From Alcaligenes faecalis (GTDB taxonomy: Bacteria; Pseudomonadota; Gammaproteobacteria; Burkholderiales; Burkholderiaceae_B), in the NCBI RefSeq assembly GCF_041521385.1, contig NZ_CP168006.1:3721590-3785589 (forward strand): a stretch of DNA of 64,000 nt. The letters run 5' to 3'. The notes beneath the pieces were generated by a model. It saw only the letters and a program-made list of their open reading frames with translations, searched no databases and had not been told where the DNA came from. Both the position numbers and the translations under genes were made by a program. Below are positions 34,902-44,014 of the stretch, piece by piece (within the stretch, counting starts at the first letter, position 1; the number at the start of each line of letters is the position of its first letter).

Positions 34902-37900
34902 TTAAAAACGTGCTGTCATACCGACGCGCACTGTTCGTCCAGGGGCCGGAATAGAGGTACGGGCCATGGGGTCCAGGTAGTACTGATTGGTGAGATTGCT
35001 GATCGCTACGTCCACATTCAGGTTCTTCTGCACCTGATAGCTGGCGTAGGCATCGAAGACCAAAATTGGGTTCCAGTAATTGGCGCGGTTATAGGCCCAG
35101 CCGGAGGTTCCAAAGGCACCTTCATCTTTGTTTTTGGCAGCACTGTGATAAACAGCGCGTGCGCCTAGCAGTAGTTTCTTTTCCAGGAGGCGAGCACCTA
35201 CATCCAGATTCAGTGAGTACTGGGGTTGCAGGCTGGTTCTTGCAAATGTCCTTGGGAATCCACCATCCATGCAGCCTGGAATCTCGCGGCCACTTGCTGC
35301 GCCAGGGATAGGGCTGAAGGTTCGCGCGTAATCGTGGTCGCACAGTTGTTGTTTCAGGCGGTACGTACCACCAAAGTTGGCAAAATATTTGCCGCTATCC
35401 ACCCGAGCTTGCAGTTCAATGCCGGACATTTTTTTCTCGGCAAATTGGACGACATTGAAGTCCCAGTCTCGGTCTATATAGTCTTTGATGCGGTTGTTGA
35501 AATAATTGATCCTGATGTCTGCGTAGTCCAGGCTGGGAAAATAGCGGCTTAGATTGTGGGCATAACCAATTTCCCAGTTATAGGCATGTTCTGGGCTGGT
35601 TGCGGCACCTGTGGAGCGTTTGTTGGCGCCAGCCATTGCCATGGAGGACTCAAATAGGCTTGGGAAGCGGACAAACTCGTTATACCGTGCATAGACACGA
35701 ATATCGTCTGTGATAAAGGCGGTCAGTCCGATATGGGGAACCCAAGCATGATCTTTTTGTTTTTTGGGCTCTTCCCATTTATTCGGTATTTCAGACTCAT
35801 CTTGATAAACAGGCTTTCGGTCGGCATTCGACGCAATATATTTATCAGCTGTGCCCTTTTGACCTTGTGCATCAGCCACTTGTTCGCTTGCATTAATCTC
35901 GCCATTTGTGAACGGGTTGTTGGCCACAAAATCTTTGTGGCTGTCGCCTGACGGTACAAAAACTGTTTCGTCTGTGTAGCGATAGCCGTTCACCTTGCCT
36001 TCATGGAAAGCTTTACCGAGATAGTCTTCAAATGATTGTTTTGTCGTGTGGCCAAAAACAGCTTCTAACAAGCTTGGGTCGAGGTCCGAGATGAATTGCC
36101 AGTCTTCTTCATATTGTTTGTAAATGGGGAGCTTGGTTTCAATGATTTTCCCCTCGTAATCAGCGACTTCCTGATTCGTCATCAAGCGTTTTACGTGATA
36201 GTTGTAGCCTTTGAGAGCAGGCTGAATAGCCCAATCCTTATGCTGCTGGCTACGCATCTCGGCTAGCTTGTCGTCATACGACCAATAGTCGCTGTAACGA
36301 GCGCCAGCATTCACCTGCAACCAGTCGACCGGACGCCAATCAAAATTAAAACCAAAGTTCCATTGTTGGCGGGTGCCTGAACGCGGCCCCATATGGTTTA
36401 CGCCCCAGTTCAGTTCAGTCAGGTGCGTGAGGTTTTCCGAAGCGTCATGCTGTTTGAGTTTTTCGCGCGTAAAGTCTGCTTGCAAGCTCAAGTCCAGGGT
36501 GGAGTGCAAAGTCATTTCATTGCTCAGGTTCAAACCTGTGCGACGGTGATCGGTAATTTGCAAGGCACGTGGCGTGATGTTGAAACGACCATCCGCATTG
36601 GATTCTTTATCGGGTGGAGTTGTAGGAACGTGTGCACACCCGGGCAGATCTCTGCCCAGGATGTGGCAATCCGTATAGTCATCCCATGCGTCATCCCGAC
36701 CATTCCACCCGTCGCCTTGGGTGCCATAGATAACGTCACCGTTCTGGTGGCGAGCACTGTCGCTTTGGGTAAGCCAGGCACCCGCTTTCAGGTTGATGAA
36801 ACGGTTGCCTTCGGGGTTCCAGGAGTAGTTCAGATTCCAGGTGTCTTGTTTGACCTTGCTGTAGGGGTTCTCGTTTTGCAGGATCTTTTTCTCGCCCTGA
36901 CCATCCAGCGCATGCACGGCCCAGACCACGTTCCAAGGCACACTCTCGCCAAAGGTATGGTTGCTGCGCATGTAGCTCATATCAATGGCTTGATCGTGAG
37001 GTAAGCGTAGCGTTCCTTTGAGCAGGGTGGTTTCCAGTTCGCTGGACGTGTTCAGGACCTCCTCACCGGGGCGGAAATATTTGGCGATATAGCTGATGCT
37101 TGGGGATGAGAAGCCCGGCCTGTTATCGTTCTTGGCATCTTCCTGCCACGAGTCGTGCTCGTACTTCTCGCTACCCTTTTTACCGCTGTAATAGTTGCCG
37201 CGACTGCGGTAGCTGTATGCAGCCAGCAGGTCAAAGTTCTCTTGCTTGGTCGCGATGGCCAAGCGGTAGGAGTGGTCTTCGAAGTTGAATTTCTTGCCGC
37301 CATTGCCTTCTTTAGGCATACGCTCTGGCGAAATGGATTCAGGCAGAGTGACGCCGTTGGTGCCACTTATATCAAATACCGCGCCAGGGATGTCCCGGTA
37401 GTCTTTACCGAACACTCCGAACGAACGCTCATTCGGCTTGGTCGAATTCGTCGCTGTCTCCGCTTTCAGCTCAATCCCGAAGCTCTCGCCCGGTTTGACA
37501 ATATCGTCCACCTGCAGCGTCCGAATCTGCACTGATCCGCCAATCCCGCTGGCGCCCGATGTGGCCGACACGCCTTTTTCCACCAGAATGCTGCTGATCA
37601 TATTGGGATCAACATAGTTGCGGTTGGCGACCCCGGCCGGTCCCAGCCAGACCGATGTTGCCTGTTCCGTGCCATCAATCGTCAGGGGAATGCGGCCTTC
37701 ACCCTGGATACCGCGAATGTTCGGGTCCAGTGCACCGCTATTGCGCGAGTCCCCCGCATACACACCGTTCAGGCCCTTGAACAAATCCCCCACGGAGCTG
37801 CCCTTGTACAGCTCGATCTCTTCCTTGCCGGCGTACACATTGGAGACGTCTTTCTCGAATACATCGGTTTTACCCGCCTCATCGCGGGTTTCACGCACGA

Positions 37901-38084
37901 CGGTAATAGTGTCCAGACGTGTGGCTCTGTCCGTGTCTTCCTGGCTCTCGTCCTGACGGGAGGAGGGCGGGGCGCTGCCCACGCTTTGGGCCTGTGTCTG
38001 CCCGGCCCAGGAGGCCAGAATCAAGGCATACACCAGCGGCTTGAGCGCGTGTTTTTTGTGTAGGGGGGAAAGGGTAGCGGACAT
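34902..38084 (-). CDS. TonB-dependent outer-membrane receptor of the hemophore locus
   Basis: The protein (1060 residues from 38084) has a signal peptide ending QTQA, a TonB-box-like LDTITVV, a plug domain (GLNGVYAGDSRNSGALDPNIRGIQGEG, VEKGVSATSGASGIGGSVQI) and a large barrel ending in phenylalanine. It is longer than most siderophore receptors because of long extracellular loops, as in protein-binding receptors. It is followed by a hemophilin-like gene and slam, as HphR is in Acinetobacter. A strong Fur box lies 125 bases upstream of the chosen start. An upstream ATG at 38171 would put 29 non-signal residues before the signal peptide. The nearby PchR-type regulator leaves open that it also serves the adjacent metallophore cluster. 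Confidence 0.88.
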   Translation of the reverse strand: MSATLSPLHKKHALKPLVYALILASWAGQTQAQSVGSAPPSSRQDESQEDTDRATRLDTITVVRETRDEAGKTDVFEKDVSNVYAGKEEIELYKGSSVGDLFKGLNGVYAGDSRNSGALDPNIRGIQGEGRIPLTIDGTEQATSVWLGPAGVANRNYVDPNMISSILVEKGVSATSGASGIGGSVQIRTLQVDDIVKPGESFGIELKAETATNSTKPNERSFGVFGKDYRDIPGAVFDISGTNGVTLPESISPERMPKEGNGGKKFNFEDHSYRLAIATKQENFDLLAAYSYRSRGNYYSGKKGSEKYEHDSWQEDAKNDNRPGFSSPSISYIAKYFRPGEEVLNTSSELETTLLKGTLRLPHDQAIDMSYMRSNHTFGESVPWNVVWAVHALDGQGEKKILQNENPYSKVKQDTWNLNYSWNPEGNRFINLKAGAWLTQSDSARHQNGDVIYGTQGDGWNGRDDAWDDYTDCHILGRDLPGCAHVPTTPPDKESNADGRFNITPRALQITDHRRTGLNLSNEMTLHSTLDLSLQADFTREKLKQHDASENLTHLTELNWGVNHMGPRSGTRQQWNFGFNFDWRPVDWLQVNAGARYSDYWSYDDKLAEMRSQQHKDWAIQPALKGYNYHVKRLMTNQEVADYEGKIIETKLPIYKQYEEDWQFISDLDPSLLEAVFGHTTKQSFEDYLGKAFHEGKVNGYRYTDETVFVPSGDSHKDFVANNPFTNGEINASEQVADAQGQKGTADKYIASNADRKPVYQDESEIPNKWEEPKKQKDHAWVPHIGLTAFITDDIRVYARYNEFVRFPSLFESSMAMAGANKRSTGAATSPEHAYNWEIGYAHNLSRYFPSLDYADIRINYFNNRIKDYIDRDWDFNVVQFAEKKMSGIELQARVDSGKYFANFGGTYRLKQQLCDHDYARTFSPIPGAASGREIPGCMDGGFPRTFARTSLQPQYSLNLDVGARLLEKKLLLGARAVYHSAAKNKDEGAFGTSGWAYNRANYWNPILVFDAYASYQVQKNLNVDVAISNLTNQYYLDPMARTSIPAPGRTVRVGMTARF

Positions 38085-38208
38085 AGAACGAACCAGGGCT
38101 CCGTGTGAAAAATAACAATCTGTCGTGGGGAAAGGCTCCCGTTTGCTGGCCAGGCTCACCCCTTGTCTCAAAAGGCGAGGAAAGGCACGGGGATATTATT
38201 CCTTTTAA

Positions 38209-38223
38209 TGAGAATAATTATCA
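38209..38223. promoter_or_regulatory. Fur box upstream of the TonB receptor gene
   Basis: TGAGAATAATTATCA matches the 7-1-7 Fur motif TGATAAT-N-ATTATCA at all but one defined position. It lies in the 316-base gap 38085-38400 before the receptor gene. The same gap holds a GGCCTCT/AGAGGCC stem (38356-38377) after the AraC gene; nothing else was recognised there. Confidence 0.82.
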
Positions 38224-38400
38224 CTTAGATTGATATGCGGAACGGAGCAATTCCTATGCAGGGCCGGAAATCCGCGGCAATGGCAGGAATTTGTCAAAGC
38301 AGAGGGGGAACTTTTCAGGGAGAGGGCCGCAGGGGGCGGCCCGAAAAGAAGGGTGGGCCTCTATGAATGCAGAGGCCGAAAACAGCGGAAATACAAGGGA

Positions 38401-39378
38401 TTAGGCGCGCTTGTTGCCAAAAATGGATTTGGGAGAACGGCCAAAGTAGCGCGTAAAGGCGACGGAAAAATTATTGGGGTATTTGTAGCCGACTTGCCAG
38501 GCAGCCTGGGCCACTTGTTGGCCGGATTCCAGCAAGGTATAGGCTTTGCGCATACGCAGTTCCAGCAGCAGGCCGATAGGCGTGTTGTCGTACAGATAGC
38601 GAAAACCCTCTTTAAGCTTGTGCTCGTTAATGCCTACTGTCGTGGCCAGATACTCCACCGTGATAGGTTGATCCAGTTGCGAGCTGAGCAAATCGCGTGC
38701 TCGCTCGACTCGCTGAATATCATCCACTGACAGCGGGGCGCTGTTGGGGGCGTCGGGTGGGGCCAGGCGGTTGAACTGCTCGGCCAGCAAGCTTAGTGCA
38801 TGGATTTGCAGGTTCAGCCTGTGATGATGAATGGGTTGCTCCGGGGTGCACGGCTGCATATAGCGTGCCAGTGCCGCCGCATGGGCCATGGTGGCCTGGC
38901 TGCTGGCATGAAAAGACAGACGATGCAGTCCCACGCAATCCATCAACTGGGTGGCGCGTTCCGGGCCCACGTATTTGTTCAAGGCCGCCTCGCTGATGAC
39001 CAGCCGTAATTGCGATACGGATTGGTCCTCTTGATAGTGGCGTTCCCCCCGCAGGGATCGGAAAGCCGTCACCGTGGTATGGCCTGCCTTGAACAACAGG
39101 TCTGAACTCTCCCGACCCTGATAGGCCGACTGCCCTTGCAGACCCACGGTCACCACAATGACACGGCCCGCATGGGGGCCGTTGCTTTCTTCCACCAGTG
39201 ATCGGCTGGGGTGATAGTGCAAACGACCCAACAAAAACCCTTGTTCCAGTTCCACGCATTCGGAATAGCAGTGGCCCAGTTCTTCGGGTAGTTGCAGCCG
39301 GACTCGGCCATCGCTCAGAGCGCGGCATGACCTGGGTTCATCCGTGGTTAAGCGATAGCCAAATTTGCGCGTGCTCAT
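38401..39378 (-). CDS. AraC-family regulator of the PchR/PdtC type
   Basis: The protein (325 residues) has a divergent N-terminal sensor half and a C-terminal double HTH (VEYLATTVGINEHKLKEGFRYLYDNTPIGLLLELRMRKAYTLLES in outline, then QAAWQVGYKYPNNFSVAFTRYFGRSPK). The wording NEHKLKEGFRYLY is typical of PchR-like activators that sense an iron-bound siderophore. Position between a TonB receptor and a divergent biosynthesis operon, with a Fur-box-like site in the divergent promoter, fits an activator such as PdtC of PDTC loci. Start taken at the second of two ATGs, five bases after AGGAG. Confidence 0.87.
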   Translation of the reverse strand: MSTRKFGYRLTTDEPRSCRALSDGRVRLQLPEELGHCYSECVELEQGFLLGRLHYHPSRSLVEESNGPHAGRVIVVTVGLQGQSAYQGRESSDLLFKAGHTTVTAFRSLRGERHYQEDQSVSQLRLVISEAALNKYVGPERATQLMDCVGLHRLSFHASSQATMAHAAALARYMQPCTPEQPIHHHRLNLQIHALSLLAEQFNRLAPPDAPNSAPLSVDDIQRVERARDLLSSQLDQPITVEYLATTVGINEHKLKEGFRYLYDNTPIGLLLELRMRKAYTLLESGQQVAQAAWQVGYKYPNNFSVAFTRYFGRSPKSIFGNKRA

Positions 39379-39434
39379 CATTTCTCCTGCTAAAAGCGCC
39401 TCGCATATGAATTGCTCCGTTCAGCATAGATCTT

Positions 39435-39453
39435 AATGCAAATAATTCTCATT
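39435..39453. promoter_or_regulatory. Fur-box-like site in the divergent regulator/methyltransferase promoter
   Basis: AATGCAAATAATTCTCATT contains, on the minus strand, GAGAAT-T-ATTTGC, which matches the Fur hexamer pair GATAAT-N-ATTATC at 9 of 12 positions. It lies midway between the divergent starts. Confidence 0.6.
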
Positions 39454-39523
39454 AAATATATATCATTTCTAGCTGTGATGGCAGGGGGAAAGGCCATTGT
39501 GGAATTCACGGAGGTAAAAAACT

Positions 39524-40588
39524 GTGCTGGATCGATCGCTGGGAAAAATCGTTTTGTCGGAGCAATTGCTGGAGTCGCATGCTCTGCAAGCCTGTTGGGA
39601 CGCGCAATTGGCGGGTTTAAGTGCCGATGCCTTGAACCTGGCTTTGGGGTATGGCGTGTTTGCACATCTGGATAAGTTTATCGCTGCCCAGGAACTTGCG
39701 CTTGTGCTCAAGTGGGACGCCGACAACACTGCCTACCTGCTGGAGTTGTTGTGGAGCCTGGAGCTGCTGGAGTGTCAGTGGACCTGTCCGCGACGCTATC
39801 GCAGCCTGCCGCAAACGGCGCGTTATCTGAATCCGGGTTCGGCGCACTATTGTGGCGATGCCTTGTTGTTTCGGCATGGCGTTGTGCGCCAGGTGGGCAA
39901 TCAGTTGGAAGAGCTGCTGCGTAATGGCAAATCGCCTCCGGCGGATCCGGCATTGACTCAGCAAGCGTGGGCAGCGGCGGCGCGTTCGCAAATTGCTCAG
40001 GAACAAACGGCGGTGACGGCCGAGGTGGCCTGTGAGATTTTTGAGGCCGTGCCGGAGTTCTGGCAGGCGCAACGTCTGCTGGATTTGGGCGGTGGGCCAG
40101 GACTGGTGGCCATTGCCTTGGCACAAGAGCAGCCGGACTTGAATGCCGTGGTGTTCGAGTACGCAGCAGCGGCGGCTGTCGCCCAGCAAAAAATTCGTGA
40201 TGCCGGTCTGGAAGCGCGTGTCAGCACCTTGGCCGGTGATCTGCTGGTGGACGATTTCGGGTCGGATTACGACTTGATCTGGTGCTCCTCTGTGCTGCAT
40301 TTTGTGCCGGATATCCCTGCTTTGCTGACCCGGCTGTATCGCGCTTTGCGCCCCGGTGGGGTGCTGGTGTGCTGTCATGCTGAGGTGCATAAAGAAGTCA
40401 GCAAGGCCAAACGGATTTTGCATTACTACCTGCATATGCGCATGCAAGGTCGCCATGTGTTGCCGGAAGGGCAGTTGGCCCAGTTGCTGGAACAAGCCGG
40501 ATTTGATGATGTTCAGCAGTTTGATGAGGTGCGCTTTCCGGTTGCGCCCGTCACTGCATTGATTGCGCGCAAGGCGTGCAAAGGGTGA
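39524..40588 (+). CDS. SAM-dependent methyltransferase of the metallophore cluster
   Basis: The 354-residue protein has an N-terminal helical dimerisation domain and a class I Rossmann domain with the SAM motif LLDLGGGPGLVAIAL. This is the layout of O-methyltransferase family 2 enzymes. It starts at GTG behind a strong GGAGGT. It overlaps the next MFS gene by one base (TGATG). In pdt metallophore loci a methyltransferase is also present and may methylate the thiocarboxylate or handle the toxic free ligand; its substrate here is unknown. The promoter region shared with the AraC gene carries a Fur-like site. Confidence 0.82.
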   Translation: MLDRSLGKIVLSEQLLESHALQACWDAQLAGLSADALNLALGYGVFAHLDKFIAAQELALVLKWDADNTAYLLELLWSLELLECQWTCPRRYRSLPQTARYLNPGSAHYCGDALLFRHGVVRQVGNQLEELLRNGKSPPADPALTQQAWAAAARSQIAQEQTAVTAEVACEIFEAVPEFWQAQRLLDLGGGPGLVAIALAQEQPDLNAVVFEYAAAAAVAQQKIRDAGLEARVSTLAGDLLVDDFGSDYDLIWCSSVLHFVPDIPALLTRLYRALRPGGVLVCCHAEVHKEVSKAKRILHYYLHMRMQGRHVLPEGQLAQLLEQAGFDDVQQFDEVRFPVAPVTALIARKACKG

Positions 40589-41829
40589 TGAGAATGAAGA
40601 CGTGGAAAGCATGGGGGGCGCAGTTGCTGTTTGGCTGGATGAATCTGGTGTTGGCTGTCCCCAGTATTTATCTGATGCTTGGCTTGCCCCTGGTGATGCG
40701 CCAGCACGGCTGGTCCGGCACTGAGATAGGCTTGTTCCAGTTGGCGGCCTTGCCTGCCATTTTCAAGCTGGTGCTGGCCATGCCGGTGCAGCGTGTCCGT
40801 CTGGGTGGCGGGCATTTTGTGCATTGGCTCTGGTTGATGGCGGTCTTGTTGCTGGCTTTGTATGTAGGCATAGGCCGCGAAAACCTGATTGATCAGCGAA
40901 CCCTGCTGTTTGTCCTGACCTTTGCCATCAGCATTGTGGCGACCTGGATGGACATCCCCTTGAATGCCTTGGCCGTGCAATACCTGCCGCGCGAGGAACA
41001 GTTGCGTGCGGGCAGTATTCGTTCTGCCGCCTTGTTTCTGGGTGCGATTGTTGGGGCGGGGGTGATGGTGCTGGTGCAGGCCCGCTGGGGTTGGCAGGCA
41101 CCGTTTGCCTTGATGGGCCTGGGGCTGGTGATTGGTTGTTTGCCCTTTGTCTTTTTGCGTTCCAAAGCGGGCTTGCAAGTGGCAAAGGCCGAACAGGCGC
41201 CGCCCGGCTTTGTTGCCGATTGGGTCAGCTTTTTCGGGCAGGAAGGGGCCAAGCAATGGACCAGCTTGCTGCTGACCAGCTTCCCCTTTATTGGTGCCGT
41301 CTGGTTTTACTTGAAACCCTTGATGCTGGACCAGGGCATGCCTTTGGAAGAGGTGGCCTGGACGGTCGGGATTGCCGGTGGCATTACCGGTGCCGTGTTT
41401 AGCCTGATTGGTGGTCGTTTGGCCTCATTGCTGGGTGCCGCACGCGCCATTCCGATTTATCTGCTGGCGGCCTTGTTGTCCCTGATCCTGTTGATGGTTT
41501 CGGTCTGGGCCAAGCTGGGTCCGGTGTGGCTGATCAGCAGTGCCCTGTTGATTGCGGCCAGCATGGGGGCGGTGTCGGCCTTGCTTTTTGGGCTGACCAT
41601 GTTCTTTACCCGTAGACAGCGCAATGCCTCGGATTACGGTTTACAGTCGACCATCTTCACCTTGGCCCGTATGGCCGTCCCCATTGCCGCCGGCATCGTC
41701 CTGGACCGTTTCGGTCAGGTTGTCATGCTGGGCGTGCTCACCTTGGGCGTTCTGTTTGCCTTTTTGCTGGCCTGGCGCGTGCGTCACAGCGTTGGTGCCA
41801 GCACCGAAGTTTTGCTGCGTAGCCAGTAA
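40588..41829 (+). CDS. MFS transporter of the metallophore cluster
   Basis: This 413-residue membrane protein has about 12 segments and lacks the classical motif A; the pattern with WGAQLLFGWMNLVLAVPSIYLMLGLPLVMRQHGWS-type opening and DIPLNALAVQYLP resembles AmpG/PAT-like major facilitators that import solutes. In PDTC loci an inner-membrane MFS permease (PdtE) imports the metal complex, and this gene occupies a comparable place next to the regulator and methyltransferase. Start taken at the ATG overlapping the preceding TGA. A hairpin follows the stop, so the biosynthesis genes downstream form a separate unit. Direction of transport is inferred. Confidence 0.82.
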   Translation: MRMKTWKAWGAQLLFGWMNLVLAVPSIYLMLGLPLVMRQHGWSGTEIGLFQLAALPAIFKLVLAMPVQRVRLGGGHFVHWLWLMAVLLLALYVGIGRENLIDQRTLLFVLTFAISIVATWMDIPLNALAVQYLPREEQLRAGSIRSAALFLGAIVGAGVMVLVQARWGWQAPFALMGLGLVIGCLPFVFLRSKAGLQVAKAEQAPPGFVADWVSFFGQEGAKQWTSLLLTSFPFIGAVWFYLKPLMLDQGMPLEEVAWTVGIAGGITGAVFSLIGGRLASLLGAARAIPIYLLAALLSLILLMVSVWAKLGPVWLISSALLIAASMGAVSALLFGLTMFFTRRQRNASDYGLQSTIFTLARMAVPIAAGIVLDRFGQVVMLGVLTLGVLFAFLLAWRVRHSVGASTEVLLRSQ

Positions 41830-41841
41830 GTCATAGTCTGA

Positions 41842-41884
41842 AAACGCCAGCGCACATAGGCTGCATTGGCGTTCATCGTTTTTG
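41842..41884 (+). terminator. Probable terminator after the MFS gene
   Basis: AACGCCA and TGGCGTT form a 7-bp stem, followed after a few bases by five T (CATCGTTTTT). Moderate strength. Confidence 0.55.
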
Positions 41885-41986
41885 CTCCGTTCTGCATAGA
41901 AATCAGCGCCCAAAGGCTATTGTGTCATTTTCAGTCATATTTGAGAATAAGTCTTGTTCGTATTTATATGTATTTAACCAGGAGTC

Positions 41987-43162
41987 ATGATGACCTTGCC
42001 CCCCTTAGTTGAACCCGGTGAGCCCTTAAGCCGCGACGAGGTTAACCGTTATAGCCGTCACCTCTTGATTCCCAATGTGGGCATGGAAGGCCAACGCCGC
42101 ATCAAAAATGCCAAAGTGCTGGTCATCGGGGCAGGTGGCCTGGGTTCGCCCACCTTGCTGTACTTGGCCGCAGCCGGGGTGGGCACACTGGGTATCATCG
42201 ACTTTGACCGGGTGGATGAGTCCAATCTGCAGCGCCAGATCATTCACACCGTAGACAGCATTGACGAGCTGAAAGTGGAAAGCGCCAAGCGTGCAATTCA
42301 CAAGCTCAACCCCCACATCAAGGTAGAAACGTATACCGACAGCTTGGAACCGGACATGGCGGTCGAGCTGTTCTCGCGCTACGACCTGATTCTGGACGGC
42401 ACCGACAACTTTGCGACCCGCTATCTGGTCAATGACGCGTGCATGCTGGCCGATAAACCCTATGTTTGGGGTTCGATCTTCCGCTTTGAAGGTCAGGTCT
42501 CGGTGTTCTGGGAAAACGCACCCGGTGGCATAGGCTTGAACTACCGCGACCTGTACCCCGAACCCCCACCACCCGAGCTGGCTCCCTCTTGCGCGCAGGG
42601 CGGTGTGTTTGGGGTCTTGTGCGCCTCGATTGCCTCCATCATGTCCACCGAAGCCATCAAGCTGATTACCGGCATTGGCGATCCTTTGATTGGCCGTCTG
42701 ATTGCTTACGACGCACTGGATATGTGCTACCGCGAACTGCCTATCCGCCGCCTGCCCAATCGCAAGCCCGTGACGGAGTTGGGCGATTACCAAACCTTCT
42801 GCGGTCTGAATCCACCTGCTGACGCCATGGCCATCCCTGTGCCTGTCATGACCGTGCTGGAGCTAAAAGAACTGCAGGAGCAAGAGCAGGCCCCTGTCCT
42901 GGTGGACGTGCGCGATCCCAATGAATGGGAAATCGTGAATATTCCTGGCGCGATTCTGATGCCCAAATCGCCCACCGTCGCCGCCGAGATTCTGGCTGCC
43001 TTTGGTCCGAATGCGGATCTGGTGATCTCGTGCCGCTCGGGTGCGCGCTCCAAGACGGTGTGCGAAGAGCTGATCAAGTTGAATGCCTCCAAGGTGCGCA
43101 ATCTGGAAGGCGGCGTGCTGGCTTGGGTGGAGCAGGTTGCTCCCGAATTGGCGTCTTACTAA
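41987..43162 (+). CDS. moeZ: MoeZ-type adenylyltransferase with rhodanese domain
   Basis: The 391-residue protein joins a ThiF/MoeB-like domain to a C-terminal rhodanese domain. The first has the ATP loop VLVIGAGGLGSPTLLYLAAAG and the substrate region DGTDNFATRYL; the second has its persulfide cysteine in VISCRSGARS. Such proteins adenylate the GG tail of a small ubiquitin-like carrier and convert it to a thiocarboxylate. Next to it are the JAMM protease and the carrier, the same trio as in PDTC (pdtF, G, H), thioquinolobactin and mycobacterial CysO systems. The usual paired zinc cysteines of MoeB appear reduced. CAGGAG precedes the double ATG at 41987/41990. It starts the second transcription unit of the cluster. 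Confidence 0.9.
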   Translation: MMTLPPLVEPGEPLSRDEVNRYSRHLLIPNVGMEGQRRIKNAKVLVIGAGGLGSPTLLYLAAAGVGTLGIIDFDRVDESNLQRQIIHTVDSIDELKVESAKRAIHKLNPHIKVETYTDSLEPDMAVELFSRYDLILDGTDNFATRYLVNDACMLADKPYVWGSIFRFEGQVSVFWENAPGGIGLNYRDLYPEPPPPELAPSCAQGGVFGVLCASIASIMSTEAIKLITGIGDPLIGRLIAYDALDMCYRELPIRRLPNRKPVTELGDYQTFCGLNPPADAMAIPVPVMTVLELKELQEQEQAPVLVDVRDPNEWEIVNIPGAILMPKSPTVAAEILAAFGPNADLVISCRSGARSKTVCEELIKLNASKVRNLEGGVLAWVEQVAPELASY

Positions 43163-43181
43163 GTTCGGGAGGGAGCACATC

Positions 43182-43589
43182 ATGGCCTTGCAGATTCGTC
43201 GTTCTGCCCTGGAGCAAGTTCTGAATCATGCCAAGCAGGATCACCCCATCGAGGCATGCGGACTGATTGCCGCCCAGGAGGGTTCGCTGGTGGCCGAACG
43301 CGTGCTGCCCATGCAAAACCGGGCGGCCTCAGAGGTGTTTTATCAGTTCGATTCGCGTGAGCAATTTCAGGTCTACCGCCGTCTGGATGAGGACGAGCAG
43401 GAGTGCTGCGTGATCTACCACTCCCATACCGCCAGCCAGGCTTTTCCCAGCAAGGACGACATCGATTTTGCGGGCCATCCCGAACTGCATTACCTGATCG
43501 TGTCCACCTGGGATCAGGCCACCGTGCCGGTTCGATCCTTTCGGATTATCGACGGCGGTGTGACCGAAGAAACCATTGTGATTGTTTAG
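43182..43589 (+). CDS. M67-family JAMM metalloprotease (Mec/PdtG type)
   Basis: The 135-residue protein has the JAMM motif: a glutamate in PIEACGLI, HSH in VIYHSHTASQAFPSKDD and the downstream Asp. In CysO systems the related protease Mec cuts the new thioester adduct, or a C-terminal extra residue, from the carrier protein. The start at 43182 follows GGGAGG; a longer frame upstream lies inside moeZ. The gene is 19 bases after moeZ and 69 bases before the carrier gene. In this context it probably processes the carrier or releases product from it. Confidence 0.88.
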   Translation: MALQIRRSALEQVLNHAKQDHPIEACGLIAAQEGSLVAERVLPMQNRAASEVFYQFDSREQFQVYRRLDEDEQECCVIYHSHTASQAFPSKDDIDFAGHPELHYLIVSTWDQATVPVRSFRIIDGGVTEETIVIV

Positions 43590-43658
43590 GGAACCGTATC
43601 GCCCCTGAAAGGGCGTGCGTCCCGGCTGTTGGAACCCCTATTTCAAAGGATTTTACGT

Positions 43659-43931
43659 ATGTCCATTTCAGTCTCTATTCCGACTTTGCTGCGTCCACTG
43701 ACGAACGGCGAGAAGAAAGTCCAGGCCCAGGGCGCTTCGGTAGGCGAAGTGATCGAGCATCTTGAAGGCCAGTTTCCCGGCATCAAGGCACGTTTGATGA
43801 GCGGTGAAGATCTGCACCGTTTCGTGAACATTTACGTGAACGAAGAGGACATCCGTTTCAGCGATGGCCTGAAGACCGCCACCCGCGCTGGCGACAGCCT
43901 GACCGTACTGCCTGCCGTAGCAGGGGGTTAA
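43659..43931 (+). CDS. MoaD/ThiS-like sulfur carrier protein (CysO/PdtH type)
   Basis: The 90-residue protein has a ubiquitin-like pattern (SISVSIPTLLRPL, VNIYVNEEDIRFSDGLKTATRAGDSLTVLPAVAGG in outline) and ends in Gly-Gly, the residue pair that becomes a thiocarboxylate. No extra residues follow GG, so it could be activated directly. AAAGGA lies before the ATG; an upstream in-frame ATG at 43629 lacks such a site. It stands after moeZ and the JAMM gene. No cysM homologue is seen in the window, so sulfur is more likely donated to a secondary metabolite than to cysteine. Confidence 0.88.
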   Translation: MSISVSIPTLLRPLTNGEKKVQAQGASVGEVIEHLEGQFPGIKARLMSGEDLHRFVNIYVNEEDIRFSDGLKTATRAGDSLTVLPAVAGG

Positions 43932-44014
43932 GACCGTCTGGTCTGGATTTTCATGGTGCCAGTGCTGGTTTCTGCAATCAGCACTTGGCGTGCGCATCAC
44001 TCTGGTTTGGAACT

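Noticed and set aside
38230..38730. 166-codon plus-strand frame opposite the AraC gene
   Set aside because: It mostly mirrors the AraC coding region and begins in the Fur-controlled promoter region without a ribosome site.
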